64,000 bases of DNA from NCBI GenBank assembly GCA_016859345.1, contig CM029120.1:19305001-19369000 (forward strand). The letters are read 5' to 3'. A program made the translations under genes and the position numbers. Shown here in pieces: positions 22,026-40,226 of this stretch (position 1 is the stretch's first letter; each line of letters starts with the position of its first letter). Origin of the DNA: Istiophorus platypterus. Taxonomy: Eukaryota > Chordata > Actinopteri > Istiophoriformes > Istiophoridae. Below the pieces are notes generated by a model. The model searched no databases. It was given only the letters and a program-made list of their open reading frames with translations, and was not told the origin of the DNA.

Positions 22026-24594
22026 AAAGCTTGACAAACCCGGTGCGCCAAGCTATGGTTACTAAGCCATGACTAAAAACTGCAGTAGAAGGGTTTAGGA
22101 AATGGTCAGTTGTGAAAGAAAAGCTTTGAAGATTTTATATACATTTTTTCTCATATCTATAGCTCTAGAAAGGAGTGAAATCTGTGAAATTTGAGTACCC
22201 AGAAATACTGTACGGCGATGTGACCACTCCACACATTTAGACAAACATGAATTATCTTATAGAGAGCCACAATTTCCATGTTCTTGATGGACTTATCGTA
22301 GAAAGCATTTCTAGATTTCTTGTTGATAAAACAGTAGAGGGATATTGGAAATCTGATCTGAAATCTGAAATCTGATTTTGCTCTTCCATTAAACGTTAAC
22401 CCAAAGCCTTAGTGGGAGTTTCGGTTCTGTTCTGCATGGTAGCTCTGTAAACACAGTCCCACTCACACACATCCCCTCTACCTTGTGATAATGCTATGAA
22501 TTTTAATGTTTGCTCTTCCTCACAGCATCTGGTAAACAACAACAACAACAACACTGAGCATCACTTATCTTTGTTCTGCTGCTGGCAGTATTGTTTTAAC
22601 ACTGGAGGTGCACTGTAGAAATCCCCTGAGCTCTGGAAGCCACAGCCAGACAGCTTCAATACTATTTTGGGCATTGCTGCTCAACCACATCACATAGTTT
22701 CCTCAACATTTTCTCTTCTGATTTTTTTTCTCCTTCTTTTCCTTGTCCTCCTTCTCCCTCCTCACTAATATCCTCTACTTCCACATCAAATTATAAGATA
22801 TATATTCCCTCCTCTTCTAGCTCTTTGACTCTAGATTTCATCAATTTTCACTGGGAGGACAGCAGGTCCCCAGGGAGCACTGTGATATTTCCTCTTCACT
22901 TCCTTTCATCTTGCAAAGAAAGCCACCAGACTTATCTGTGATATAAAACTATTGCTGATAGCAGAGGTAGACAGGTGGCATCATTAGAACAAGGCGTATT
23001 TATAGAGGAGTTCTAGGGTTTGGCATTCATCAACGCTGCATAAAAGCAGGCTCAATTGAATTAAAGAAGTCTTAAAAGGAGGGATCAGATATGTGATGTA
23101 TGTGTGAGCCATTAATGGATGTATAAATGCTTTAATCAAACACAAGAGCGACCTCAAAACTCTTGACTGAAAGGTCAAGGAAGGTTGGCAGTCATGACCG
23201 GGATCTTCGAAGCCCCGTGATAACCTTCTACTATCAGCCTCTGTTATTTTGCTGCTAGAAGTAAAGAATCTTTCTCATTTTTGTTTTTATTCAATTCTTT
23301 GAATCACTGTCATTTACTTTTCATAATTTTGGCGATGGTTGACAACGTAATGGAGGCTTGAAATTATTTGTTGTATTAAGAAATCAAAACACAAATATCA
23401 TATTTATTACACCAGATTCCAAACAACAGGGAGATGACTATAAAATGTTTTCCCAACACAAAATATATTTGACAAAACATAGTAAATAACAAAACAAATA
23501 GTGATGTTTACTTAGACATTAGACGTTTACTTAGATGTTTACATAGTAAATACAATTAGAAAACTTAATATCATCTAAATGTGGAAGGTAAGTGACAAAA
23601 ATATTACATTTTGTGGCAGTTAGCAAAATCAAGAAAAGGGATGAAAATCACCAACCATTTACAGTTGCAGAAAATCTCTATATTTCTATATAATAGTTGT
23701 GCAATCAGTCCTATTTTGTAACTCGTTACGAAAACGTGAAATAGGAAAGTTGGGGGAAAAACAGAGCTGGGTACGATGTTATTTGACTGGTGTAAAAGCG
23801 CATAAAGCTACTCTTCTTTTTTTCCACAAATTTTAAGCATTGAAACATTTCAACACTTTGTCCATTTTGGTGTCTATATGAATAAATGGCCTTTCCTTTG
23901 GTGGAGAAGCAGTTGTTTCTGCCAAGGGAGGTGGTTGAGGTAACAATGCTGCCAGTCAATCAATAGTATTTGTTCAGGAATAATGTTCCTATTAACTTCA
24001 GGACCCCTACACAGTTTTTTTCACAACAGTCACATTTGCAACTGGAAACCAAATTACATTTCATTAAATGAGTGACCTGTGTTTTGCAGAAGAACAGTAA
24101 TAGTGCCAATTTTTCATATAAGCAGAAACAATACTCACGTCATAGTAGATCTGATGAATCAGGCTTTATTTTTCTTGTTTTTTCTCTAAAATCCATTTAA
24201 ATTCATGACAAGTTTGTTTTTGTCAGCCTTTGACATCATTATCTGACCATAGCAGACACCTGTCAAACTGACTCTTATGTACAATGAAGAGTAATTTAAT
24301 GTAAAATGTGCAATGTAAAGAAATTCATATTTTCTAAAAGAATGTATGTGGTGGTGCCCAGTGGCAAACCTGGACAACTTGCAGTGAGCACTGAGTTAAT
24401 GGACATTGGCAAAGTGAAACATTATTTATTTCACAGCTGCCTTTCATTATTTTTCTCATCTTTGGCACAATAGCTGTGGGTTAATTTTGGACAGCTGCTT
24501 TTCTGTTCATGTGTTCTGTCAGCAGTGTCACGGTCTGTGAACTTTGCGCTGAGATTCAGTTATAAAACAAGTTGTGACATTGTGTACACTGGTG
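22026..24594. other. Unique sequence, no gene seen
   Basis: Contains a short (AAC)n run near 22537-22552 and pyrimidine-rich TCCTTCTCCCTCC sequence near 22725-22760. No gene or repeat family recognised. Confidence 0.45.
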
Positions 24595-24685
24595 ATTCAA
24601 TTCAATTTAACTCAGTTCAGTTCAATTATCATAACAGAGGTTATCTCAGGGCACTTTTCATGCAGAGGAGGTCTAGACAAAACTG
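24595..24685 (+). repeat. Fragment of a common teleost interspersed repeat
   Basis: CAATTCAATTTAACTCAG... followed by GGTTATCTCAGGGCAC and GGTCTAGACAAA resembles the widespread fish repeat of the form CAATTCAATTTTATTTATATAGCG...CTCAAGGCGCTTT...GGTCTAGACC. The middle is partly deleted. Identified from memory of the family, not by search. Confidence 0.55.
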
Positions 24686-27600
24686 AAAATTAGGACTCCT
24701 AAATATGGTCAATAATGGGGGGGGGCATATGTTACAAATACTCATTAGTTATTTAAAAAGACTTTCACATGTAATGTAAATTAAAAGTTGTCCATTAAGA
24801 CAGACGGAGGATATTAACAATTAACTTAATGTTGTTTTCGGTTTATCATTTTCACATGCATTCACCAGTTTATGCTTGCTCTCGAGGTTCATCCATCAGT
24901 GAGAGCAGCTGCCGGGCGGTGGATGATTCCTCGGCGGCGGAATATCCTGCACCAGTTGGATACATGTACCATTGCACCACCTGCATTCACTTTACATACA
25001 TTGCTTTGTCCAAAGAACGAACTCTGTTCATCTGTCTTGTGATGTATGGGAGAAACAAATTTACATATGAAGAGGATTACATGGGATTAAAATTGCAGCA
25101 GTATAGTAAATCGTTTAGATTGAAGTTTTTTTATCACCATAGTACAACTTTATCTGTTCTACTTAAATAAAACTTAATATATTTGTTCATACTGAAGGAT
25201 GTTGGTTCCATCTATGCAAATACTGAATCTATAATGCTCCTTTTAAATGCTGCTCTGCCCAAAAACTGAATTCAGGCATGCTGTCTAACCTTTCTAGCTT
25301 TAAATTGTGTTATTGTTAACCTTTTTATATACATGTGTGAATGTGTGTGTGTGTATTTGTCTGACAGGTAGAATATCTATACAGCATGTGTGTGTATGTA
25401 TGTTCAACTGCAATTCCTAGTTATTTGATATCTAACCACCATTCCTACTGTGAGTCTCAGAAGGGATTGTACTTTCTGCGGACATTTGTGTCTGTGCGTG
25501 TGTTTGTGTATGTGTGTGTGTGTTTGTGTGCGTATGTGTATGTGTATGGAAGTGGGCTGGGGAACAATCGGAGGGAAGCTGATGTAATTTCAGTTGGAAA
25601 TCCCATCATGAATTCTTATGGTCTTTTCTGTCTGTTATTATAAGCTTAGTGTGTGTTAGTGTGTGTGTCTGTGTGTCTACATACAGCCCGAGTGTGCGAG
25701 AGTGGGGGAAGACAGGAGACCAGCGAGGATTTCTTTTCACTGTTTGGAGAGAGGAAGAGAATCTATGTGTATGTGAGTGAATGCAGATGTACAATCTTTA
25801 AGTGTAAATCACTCTTTTACTCTTGAATCCCTACTAACAATATTTTCATTCACTTTATCCCCTTTTTCACAACCCTTTCTCTCTTTTCAGAGCTCTTTAA
25901 GAGCTCTTTTCATGCCGTGAGAGCACCTGTTTACAATGATCAAAAACCCATGGTAGAAATCAAAGTGGATGCTATTAATGAATGACATTTCCAGCAGTGC
26001 TGCTGATAATGAGTGAGCATTGTTTGTCTCCTTCCTGCCCTTCAACTTGTTCTCTCCTCTGCTCTTCACTGCCTCTTGATAGACGCAAATGAAAGGTGGA
26101 GTATGCAGGGAAAAGCATGCTGGGTACACAATGAGCTACCATTTATAGACCTTCTTTCAAACCTATAATTTATAATGTTGTTGGATCAGGTTTTGTGAGC
26201 CTGCAATGAAACAGATGGGTTAAAAGAGCAGGCGTTTAGATTATATTTATCGATCGGTTGTTATTATGGGCAAGGTAAATCCAAATTTGATGAAGTAATT
26301 AAGAATTTTTCCAGATATCCAGTTTAATTTTGAGGTCATGTCTAAATAAAATAAAAGAGACTTTTGAGGTCTAATGTTAAGCGATTATTAGTAAAATAAA
26401 TCTGATTGTCAGTGCTTAAATAATAATGTCAAGCACTGGGGAACTGGCCATTGGGCATACCGGGCCAAACACCAGGGCACTACAGGAAAAGGAAACTTTA
26501 ACTAGAGGGAATCACTATTTGAGGAGGGAACAGACTTTGACACGAGATCCGCTCCCCTGTGTATGTGTCACTCGGGATACACATGAGAGAGTGCTTTGTG
26601 CATGTCAAGGACGGGGCTGACTGGCTAATCACAACAGATTTAGTTAATGCACATTACCATTATATAGACTATTATATAGACTAATGCAAAACTAGCGCAC
26701 AGCAGTTTACATCTGTAATCGACCCTCGTCGAGAGCACCCCCAAGGACTGGTCCCAGATAAGTGCAGGGTTTACTTTCTTTTACAGCAGCCTGATTTTCC
26801 TTCACTGGATCTTGGGGTTCCCCCACCTGGCAAATCTCACTTTAACCCCTGCCTGTAACCATCAAGTGGTCCTTTGAATAGAAGGTCAGCTTGGTCTAGG
26901 ACTGGAAGGATAAATCTCCTCCTCGAAGTGTTACATAGCACTTGCCCCTTCCCCATTACCCACCATGAAATGTGCTTAAACGAGATGCTTAATTCCCACG
27001 TAGCTTCTGTAGTGCTGGTGTGTGGCAATGGTCTGCTCATGCCTTCCTCTGCAGCAGGCCAGAATAGATGTGAGCCTCATAAGTACAAAAAACCACAACG
27101 GAGGTTCTCTGAGTGTGGCTGTTTAAAACATGCACTAATATTTCTTTATGCAACATTCAGAATGAGTTTGGTAACAGTGTCTCGCAGGATCCAGTTTTCC
27201 ATGACATGAGCTTGTTACATGAGTAATGAGATGATTATTCATGATGATATTATTAATGAAAATACATTATATATTAATAATTAAAGAGTTGGGTGAAAAG
27301 TTGTACTTTAGCTCATGTTGATTTAATCCAAGCCAACAAAGCAAGAATCAGCAGTTTTTGTGGTCATTTGTTGAACCTTGTATTGGTACTAGTAAATTAA
27401 GCATCAATGTCCTTGCAATTTTCCAGCATCGAAACATCGAGGTCATGTACTGCTACAACAAACAGTTAACTATTCGGCTTTGCAGGTTGGTTGCAGACAA
27501 CATCAGAACAAAGGACGGGCTGCATAAGGTCACAAGATAAAACAGATGCATTATATATACAGATCACTCACGACGTTAAAACAGGCAACTGTAGATAGGG

Positions 27601-27834
27601 TGGTGGTCATTTGATATTAAAACATCATTTAATTGAAACAGCAGCAGTTTCACATTTCTGTTATAAAGTCAATATATGTAGTCATCTGCTATTTAAACTG
27701 CTGGCTACATGTTTTGCATCTTATATGGTCCCTCATTCTTTTTCTCTTTGGCTCGATTCCAGCCTCTCCCTACTTTGCTCGCTCTTGCTCGGTCTTCCTT
27801 TCTCCCAAATGCTCATGCACATGGCCACACGCAT

Positions 27835-27836
<2 letters not shown>
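24686..27836. other. Mostly unique sequence with TG-rich and CpG-bearing patches
   Basis: A frame of 113 codons at 24829-25170 contains an unusually CpG-rich core (24884-24946) but matches no family I know. TG-rich imperfect repeats lie at about 25336-25360, 25485-25550 and 25648-25680. Sequence at about 26430-26640 and 26700-27060 is richer in GC than its surroundings and may be an old transposon fragment. The pre-array sequence (27720-27836) is pyrimidine-rich. Confidence 0.4.
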
Positions 27837-33017
<5,181 letters not shown>

Positions 33018-33034
33018 CACACACACACACACAC
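33018..33034 (+). repeat. Short CA microsatellite
   Basis: Eight CA units upstream of the TG/GA cluster. Confidence 0.85.
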
Positions 33035-33136
33035 AAACATGAGCATGTGAATGTGTTTCATAGTTTCAGGCATAGATAATTTCACAGAGCCCCAGGCAAA
33101 AGATGTGATGCTTACAGGTACCAAGGTTGTCACCAA

Positions 33137-33154
33137 TGTGTGTGTGTGTGAGTG

Positions 33155-33192
<38 letters not shown>

Positions 33193-33240
33193 CAAGGGAG
33201 CGAGAGAGAGAAAGAGAGAGAGAGAGGGGAAGAGACAGAG
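33137..33240 (+). repeat. Compound (TG)n-(GA)n microsatellite
   Basis: TG repeats with small interruptions to about 33172, then GA repeats with interruptions to 33240. Confidence 0.95.
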
Positions 33241-33372
33241 AATTGTAAATGGTATGGTATTGTGACAGTAGCTCTGCCTTTGATTTGTGTGAGTAGGTGC
33301 GTCAATTTGTAATTTGTTTGCATTTTCACTGCAGATTGCAGTGGAAGTGAACATCTCTGCCCTTGTGAGTGT

Positions 33373-33375
<3 letters not shown>

Positions 33376-33431
<56 letters not shown>

Positions 33432-33440
33432 GTGTGTGTA
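33376..33440 (+). repeat. TG microsatellite
   Basis: About 30 TG units with one CG interruption near 33427. TG-rich sequence continues to about 33515. Confidence 0.95.
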
Positions 33441-33655
33441 TGTGCATCTGTTTCTTTGTGCGTGTGCATATGTGTGTCCTGCAGTCCTTGTGTGCATGTC
33501 CTGTGTGTAAAGTGTGTTTCTTAGCAGGTTATAACTGGGACAGCAGCCTTAATCCCCTGGAAGACTGATGACCCAAGCTCTGCACAGTTTGTGCTACCAA
33601 CAATCTTACACAGAGACAAATGCACATACACAAACAAATCTGCCACTCTCTGTGT

Positions 33656-33704
33656 GCTTTTGTGTGTGTGTGTATGTGTGCATGTGTGTGTGTGTGTGTG
33701 TGCG
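33656..33704 (+). repeat. Imperfect TG microsatellite
   Basis: TG units interrupted by ATGTG and CATG, just downstream of the previous two tracts. Confidence 0.9.
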
Positions 33705-35810
33705 TTTGAAGTTCCAATTTATGGCCTTTGTCAGGGAGAAATATTGTTTAGGGAATAATTGGGGCTTTGGGATAGTATTATATTGTTAGTTAATAGTCAC
33801 CCACAGAATGCAATATCTAAGTGTGTAACAGGGTGGTTGTGTGTGCTAGATTTTCTGTGAGGTCCCTAAAAACATATGATCACTATACCAAATTCTTGTC
33901 CCTAGAAAGGTAGAGGTTGTTTGTGGGTTCAGTCTAAATCTAATTTCACATTATGAGAAGTGACTGAAGTGGGCCAGACAAATGTCTCCAGATTTATTGT
34001 GACCACGGTCCATAAACCTTAAGGGAACACTCCCCAGCAGACTTGAAAAGTGCTTTTGAAAAGTTTGGAGCTTGCTCTGTAATGGACGGCAGCATATTCA
34101 GCTTGTAGGGAAAACAGTTGCCATGGATTCCAGTGGTGGCCGTGTTTCAAGGCGATATATAGTAAGAGTATCAAAATGCCCGTATAAAATGCAAATGAGT
34201 TATTGCTTGGCTTGTTTTTCTCTAGCGCATTCAGCTGTTTGTGCTTGTGGCCAATTTGAATGACTGTCAGCTAAATACACAGTAGCTGTGTATTTAGCTA
34301 CATTTGGCTAAAATATGTATGTTAAAAAATGCATCAAGCTGAACTATGCTGCAGGGAGGGTTTAAGGAGTTTCTATGGACATTTTGATGCTTTGTATAGC
34401 TGTTCTGTTGCTCTGTTTGAATCAACTGTGTCTGCTGTGAATCTAACTGGGAATCCACTTTAACACAGGGACTCCGACCACTGGAGTCTCTATCCTCAGA
34501 CCCAGCTGTCCGTCTGTCAGCAGCTCCAGAGGAGCTCAGAGGGCAAAAGATATTTTGTCCTCTGTCTTCAGAAGGGTGACCGACAATAAGTCTGGTGATA
34601 ATTTACACCGGTGAGCCACAACATACTTCATTAACCAATCAATGACATTCAGTTACATTGTTGTCCAAAAATAAACCACGCCATTGCACTGGGTCTCTTC
34701 ATTACCTCATTACATATGTACTGTAGTTTTTGTGTGTCAGTCGAGCATACACTGTCTTGCTGATGAATATACTTGTTAGACACAGGCAGATTACTTTAGC
34801 GTAAAAGTAACGCATTACACGCCACACACTTTTTGCATCTTTTGTATTGTAGTATATGTAGAAAAAACAGAAAACAAGACATTTTTGTTGAAAAGAGGTC
34901 AATCCTTATATTTGGAGGGATTTACTCATCCGGTGGCTAGCTGACAGCACACAGCCTTCAAGCAGTCCCCACCTCAGAAGTGGGGTTACACACCCCAGTT
35001 CTAAATAACAGGTGACTCCCGAGCATATACCTGACGGCACATCAACTAGCGAACAATACACAATATTTAAATAAGCCAACTTTGGAATTACCTGGACTCG
35101 CATTTATCTTCTTTCTGTAAAGGGCTCCGCCTACCCCAAACCTCAACTACATCGGTGACCAGTCTCCATCAAACTCAAGTAAGACAATGAGCACAATGTA
35201 GGAACTGTATGTTAATTATAATCCCTCAAAGTAGTTCTTACTAAAAAAAAGTTTTCACCTTTCTGTAACATTTTACCAATTAATGTGTTACTGCCCACCA
35301 CTGGTCCTTAGGAAAAACCCGCTGGCTTGGGGCTGGAGACAGGGTGGGGAAGTTAAGAAGTATTAAGAGATAGACTAATACTAATGTTAAGTGTTGTATT
35401 TGATTTTGTTGATGATGAGAAAAATCAAATAATAGGCCCACTGCAAGAAACAGTATTGTTATTAACAGTGGCCACTGATACTGAAGGAATATAGTTTCTC
35501 CTTGTATAAGTTTGAGGAGCCACATGACAGATGTTACAAACAAGGCATGAAACAAACAACAGCTGTTAGCCATATGTTTTTCACATACAGAACTACATGT
35601 GAACCACTCAGCACAGTAAACAAATGCACTGAAAGGCAAATACACATGAAAGCACAAACAACAAAATATTATGTTTGAGATATATGTATCTATTGGAGCA
35701 ATTGCTATTACTCATAAATGAATCTAGATGCTGCTACTGACATGTATAACTGCATGATGTTACATATAAATTAGAATAACAATAACTCCCACACACTGTC
35801 TGCATTGATA
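33705..35810. other. Unique sequence, no gene seen
   Basis: Contains a perfect hairpin at 34269-34299. A GC-richer segment at 34900-35170 is unexplained. No motif-bearing frame. Confidence 0.45.
34269..34299. repeat. Perfect 14-bp inverted repeat with 3-base loop
   Basis: AGCTAAATACACAG at 34269-34282, loop TAG, then CTGTGTATTTAGCT at 34286-34299. It is not flanked by a T-run or recognised RNA gene. Confidence 0.95.
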
Positions 35811-36518
35811 CAAAAAAAAGAATTAATTGAATGGGGGCCAATGCTTTGGTCAAGGCCCTTCAACTGGCATCCCTATGGGTGGGTGTTCACTGTTTTTGTT
35901 TATGCCACTCTCCTACCTTGTAGCTGTCACCAAAACTGCCTCAAGTGTACAAAACTGCGCAGGTGGGGAAAAAGAGCTGTGATTATTTTTAAGCAGGTAG
36001 ATACTTTATATCAAATCATATCTAGAGTATAATTAATTTAAAAAGGAGACAAAACATGTCGTGTGTGATGGTAGTAATTCTGAAGTGTCAAGTACTTTAC
36101 GGTAAGTGCTTGATGATGAATGTTCTCGTTATCTGTAATGAACAGTTATATAAACACAGATAGCTCAGCAGCCAGAGCCCATTGCTCGGGATTGGGGATT
36201 AACATTTCACTGTTTGTAAACAGTAATCTGATCCTTAGTAGATCTTACATTTACTCTGTATATATGATCCAGTGTTGGGTTACAGAGCAGTGATAATCTT
36301 AATCTAAGTGACTTTAAATAGTAAACAAAATAATTTTTTTTTGTTTTAATATTTCCAGCCTCATGATTGCAAAGTTTCAAATCTTGGAAAAGGAAGATGT
36401 TTCAACAATTTTGCCTTTAGGCTTTTTCTGTTTGTCTGTCTCGGTTTGTCTCTTGCTGTGTTGTGTATTTTCCTGATTAGACACTCTTTGGGTGGATGTC
36501 TGGACGGTGTATACAAAT
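35811..36518 (+). repeat. Tandem duplication of 707 bp, copy 1
   Basis: The unit starts after ATACAAAAAA and ends at GGACGGTGTATACAAATA. Matching words are offset by exactly 707 bp (AATTAATTGA at 35821 and 36528). A single visible substitution separates the copies (TTTCAACAATT near 36400 versus TTTCTACAATT near 37107). Contents match no gene family I know; a 75-codon frame is shared by both copies. Confidence 0.95.
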
Positions 36519-37222
36519 ACAAAAAAGAATTAATTGAATGGGGGCCAATGCTTTGGTCAAGGCCCTTCAACTGGCATCCCTATGGGTGGGTGTTCACTGT
36601 TTTTGTTTATGCCACTCTCCTACCTTGTAGCTGTCACCAAAACTGCCTCAAGTGTACAAAACTGCGCAGGTGGGGAAAAAGAGCTGTGATTATTTTTAAG
36701 CAGGTAGATACTTTATATCAAATCATATCTAGAGTATAATTAATTTAAAAAGGAGACAAAACATGTCGTGTGTGATGGTAGTAATTCTGAAGTGTCAAGT
36801 ACTTTACGGTAAGTGCTTGATGATGAATGTTCTCGTTATCTGTAATGAACAGTTATATAAACACAGATAGCTCAGCAGCCAGAGCCCATTGCTCGGGATT
36901 GGGGATTAACATTTCACTGTTTGTAAACAGTAATCTGATCCTTAGTAGATCTTACATTTACTCTGTATATATGATCCAGTGTTGGGTTACAGAGCAGTGA
37001 TAATCTTAATCTAAGTGACTTTAAATAGTAAACAAAATAATTTTTTTTTGTTTTAATATTTCCAGCCTCATGATTGCAAAGTTTCAAATCTTGGAAAAGG
37101 AAGATGTTTCTACAATTTTGCCTTTAGGCTTTTTCTGTTTGTCTGTCTCGGTTTGTCTCTTGCTGTGTTGTGTATTTTCCTGATTAGACACTCTTTGGGT
37201 GGATGTCTGGACGGTGTATACA
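36519..37222 (+). repeat. Tandem duplication of 707 bp, copy 2
   Basis: Second copy, directly abutting copy 1. A frame of 97 codons (36446-36739) crosses the junction and exists only because of the duplication. The copy ends at an A-run (37223-37232) like the A-run that precedes copy 1, so the boundaries lie in ATACAAA(T)A-rich sequence. Confidence 0.95.
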
Positions 37223-40027
37223 AATAAAAAAAAAAGAGTACGTCCCCTGTCAATGGACAATGGATTTTCTTTAGAGTTGTGTGTATGAGATCAACGGACA
37301 CAAGAAAGCGCTGAAAGTGCTACTGGCCAGTGTAGAATAATGCAGTTGGTTTGTTCAGGCGGCATCATCTGAGCTTCCCATGTAGGATCATAAACATGAA
37401 ACATTCTTCATTTTCTCTGAGAAATATCCTGTTTAACATAACTACTTCAGTATCAATATATAACATATGCCATATGGTGGATACCTCTATCCAATGCTAT
37501 TCAGTATGTTAGTGGCATATGTTCAATACACAGCAGGCAAAATAAATGGTGCACCCTGGTGATGCATGTGCCTTGTGATGTGTCTCACATGTGAAGACAT
37601 ATGAGACATCATTTGTATCTATCCACCTACCTTGACATGAAATATCACAGAAAACAGTTTAAAGCCATCCTTATACCAACAAAGCAGTAAAAAGTCCATG
37701 ATGGCTGACGACTGTCACCCTTAATCTGTTTTACCACAGCAGCCAATAATGTGGCTTAATTTAATGACACATCCCACCCACTGTCTTTCTGATATCAACT
37801 TAGCATGCGTGCACACAGACGCCCTTCAGCAGAGCTTATAGTGTCCGTGATATGGTGGTGTTAAACCCGTAGAACGTCTACCTGTAGAAATGGAGATAAA
37901 ACTGAGATTTTCGACTTTTATTCTCTGTCTATACTGAATTTCCACTCATGCCCTTAAACTGGGCATTAAACAAAATGCAGACATACGGACAATTTGCTTT
38001 TTCCAAAACACAGAACACAGAAAACAAACCTCTATCTTTGGTCTTGATGATTGCAGCAGCTTTTTTAGGATCAGACTTAGAGTAAACATAAATATTAGTA
38101 ATGTAAAGGATCAGACTTAGACTAAACATAAATATTAGTAATGTAAATTTTCAATAATTGCAGTGGGGGATAAGTGTGGGACCTGTTCTATTAAACCACA
38201 CTTGCAGTTACTACTAATAATGGTAAGTGTTTCAAAATTAGCAAGGACGGAAATCTCATAGTTTTCAAACTTAACTAAATTTAAACAGGTTGCACCATTA
38301 GTTTTTATGTGGACATTAGTTGATACCAAAACAACCAGTATACCCTATAAATGTGAGGTGTGACTGTTTCATACCTAACTGAATGACCTTTTAAACAAAT
38401 TTAACATTAGCTTGCTACTATATGACCCATTTAGACTTAAGATTTAAAGAGATAATATATTACACTTGATAAAATGGATTTTCCATGGTACCATACTGCT
38501 GTTAGGGATCGTTCCGGCCCACTTTAAACCATCGGTTTATTAATATATCTTTTTTCCTTAAGATGTTCCCTTGAAGGCCATTTTAAAGCCATCGATGTTT
38601 ACAGCAAGTGATTCACACATTAATAAAGCTAAGACTTTTCTTAAATTCCAATGGTGCAACACAGTTTAGTACATTGCTACTCTGAAACTATCCAGTAGCT
38701 GCAAAAGCTCAGTTCCAGGTTAACAAAACCCAAATATTTCAATTAGATGTGGAGCATGATATGTGTGTTTTGCATTAATTTAGATGTTTACACTGCATTT
38801 ACATGTTAGATGTTAGTTTGGTCTAGCAAATTCATATATTGATGCCATCTGGAAGGAAGTGGTCAAATGAGGCAACAACTAAAACAGTCTCTTAAGGCAT
38901 CCTGTGCTCCTGGCCATTGTTAGTAGGTTGCCCTATACCTTCTACTGACAGCAAATTGAATATTGATCCCTACAGGTTCAGTCAGGTGTGTTCGATAATT
39001 TAATTGTGTTCCATAATTTAATGCTCTTCAGAGAAGTTTGGGGAGTGACAAATCAGAACCCCCTTTCTACTCTACTGTAATTAAATGCATAGTGTTCTGA
39101 TGTTGTTACTGTTTTAAAACTAATTACTGTGATGGAAAGTATGATGAGTGGAATTTGGGAAGATACAATCAAGCTGCACTTTAACCGGAAACATGAATCA
39201 ACACTATCGACCAAGAGTAGAAAGTGGTATCTGATGTCCACGATACAACTGATTACACAATTTCAACTATCCTCTTCCTGCATTAGCTAAATCTAATGAA
39301 AAAAAGGAAACTAAATCACAGAGGAAGTCTGGGGGCAAAATCTGTTCAGGTGGAATTTTAGGTAGAATATTAGAATTATGTTAAACAAAGTAAGACATCT
39401 GCAATCCATACTACCGTCATGCAGACTGTACAAATAATAAATCTGGTAGAGACGAGACTCCTCTTTAAAAAAAAAAAGTGAGCAGACAGCTCATATGGGC
39501 TGTATGAGATTGGAAATTTAAAAAAAAAATATATCAACCAAGTGTGTTGTGTAGTTATTATAACTGTTTTAAAAACAGTTTTCCTATCTGTGTTTAAAAG
39601 AGATAAAGATTCTAACCAATACATAGCTCATCTGTAGCCAGATGTCGCCTTTGCTCCAAAACACTGAGGCTTTCTGCAGTTTTTAAGGGAGGCAGCTTCC
39701 ATAATGTTTGATCCATTGTAACCATTGTTACCATTGTTACTGCCACCTAACATTTAGGTTTTGTGGCCCATTTGTGATGTTTCTGGTTTAGAAGCAAAGT
39801 GTTTTCATCATAAATGCAGGTGTTTACATTTATTTGTTCTCCCCACCATCATTTGGTCTCCGCTCCTCTGACATGTCTCAGTTTTTCCTAAGAGACTTTT
39901 TCTTTCACCTAATTTTACTTTGTGGTCTCTCACAGATTAGATTTATTTAGATGAATGTCCTGATTACAGTTTATTCTCAGGGTGACATGACATAGTTGTT
40001 CAGAAACTTAGCTAAAAAACAAAAATG
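37223..40027. other. Unique sequence, no gene seen
   Basis: AT-rich, with the 40-bp tandem pair at 38067 and a small palindrome at 39563-39581 (AACTGTTTT / AAAACAGTT). Nothing else recognised. Confidence 0.45.
38067..38146 (+). repeat. 40-bp tandem duplication
   Basis: Two adjacent 40-bp units beginning AGGATCAGACTTAGA, differing at one base (GAGTAAAC versus GACTAAAC). Confidence 0.95.
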
Positions 40028-40226
40028 TCAGCCTCCTGGAGGCTCTAATGGAAATGTCAGGGGATCACTAAAGTGTTTAGGAATAATACTTTGGGCACCA
40101 TGAATATCTGTACCAAATGTCATGCAAATCAGTTTGATAGATTTTGAGATATTTTAGTCTGGACCAAAGTGGTGGACTGACAGACTTTTCGATGCCTGGT
40201 GTCAAGCCACTAGCATGGCTAAAAAA
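40028..40226 (+). repeat. Interspersed repeat of a type common in percomorph fish
   Basis: Words such as GTCAGGGGATCAC, TTTGGGCACCATGAATATCT, GAGATATTTTAGTCTGGACC, AAAGTGGTGGACTGAC and TAGCATGGCTAAAAA follow the order of a high-copy repeat I recognise from perch-like genomes. I do not know its formal class and it encodes nothing visible. Identification is from memory. Confidence 0.55.

Noticed and set aside
33066..33568. His/Thr- and Cys/Val-rich frames over TG/CA tracts
   Set aside because: They are translated microsatellite. The same explanation holds at 42444-43226, 56526-56876, 59636-59899 and 62374-63057.
34600..34640. ACACCGGTGAGCCACAACAT resembling a fish transposon terminus
   Set aside because: The match is short and no partner end or target duplication was found.
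35100..35165. Possible LTR/primer-binding-site-like sequence (CATCGGTGACC)
   Set aside because: No paired LTR, polypurine tract or retroviral frame is visible nearby.
36161..36200. A-box-like TAGCTCAGCAG in the 707-bp unit, suggesting a tRNA or SINE
   Set aside because: No B box at the right distance and no tRNA fold.
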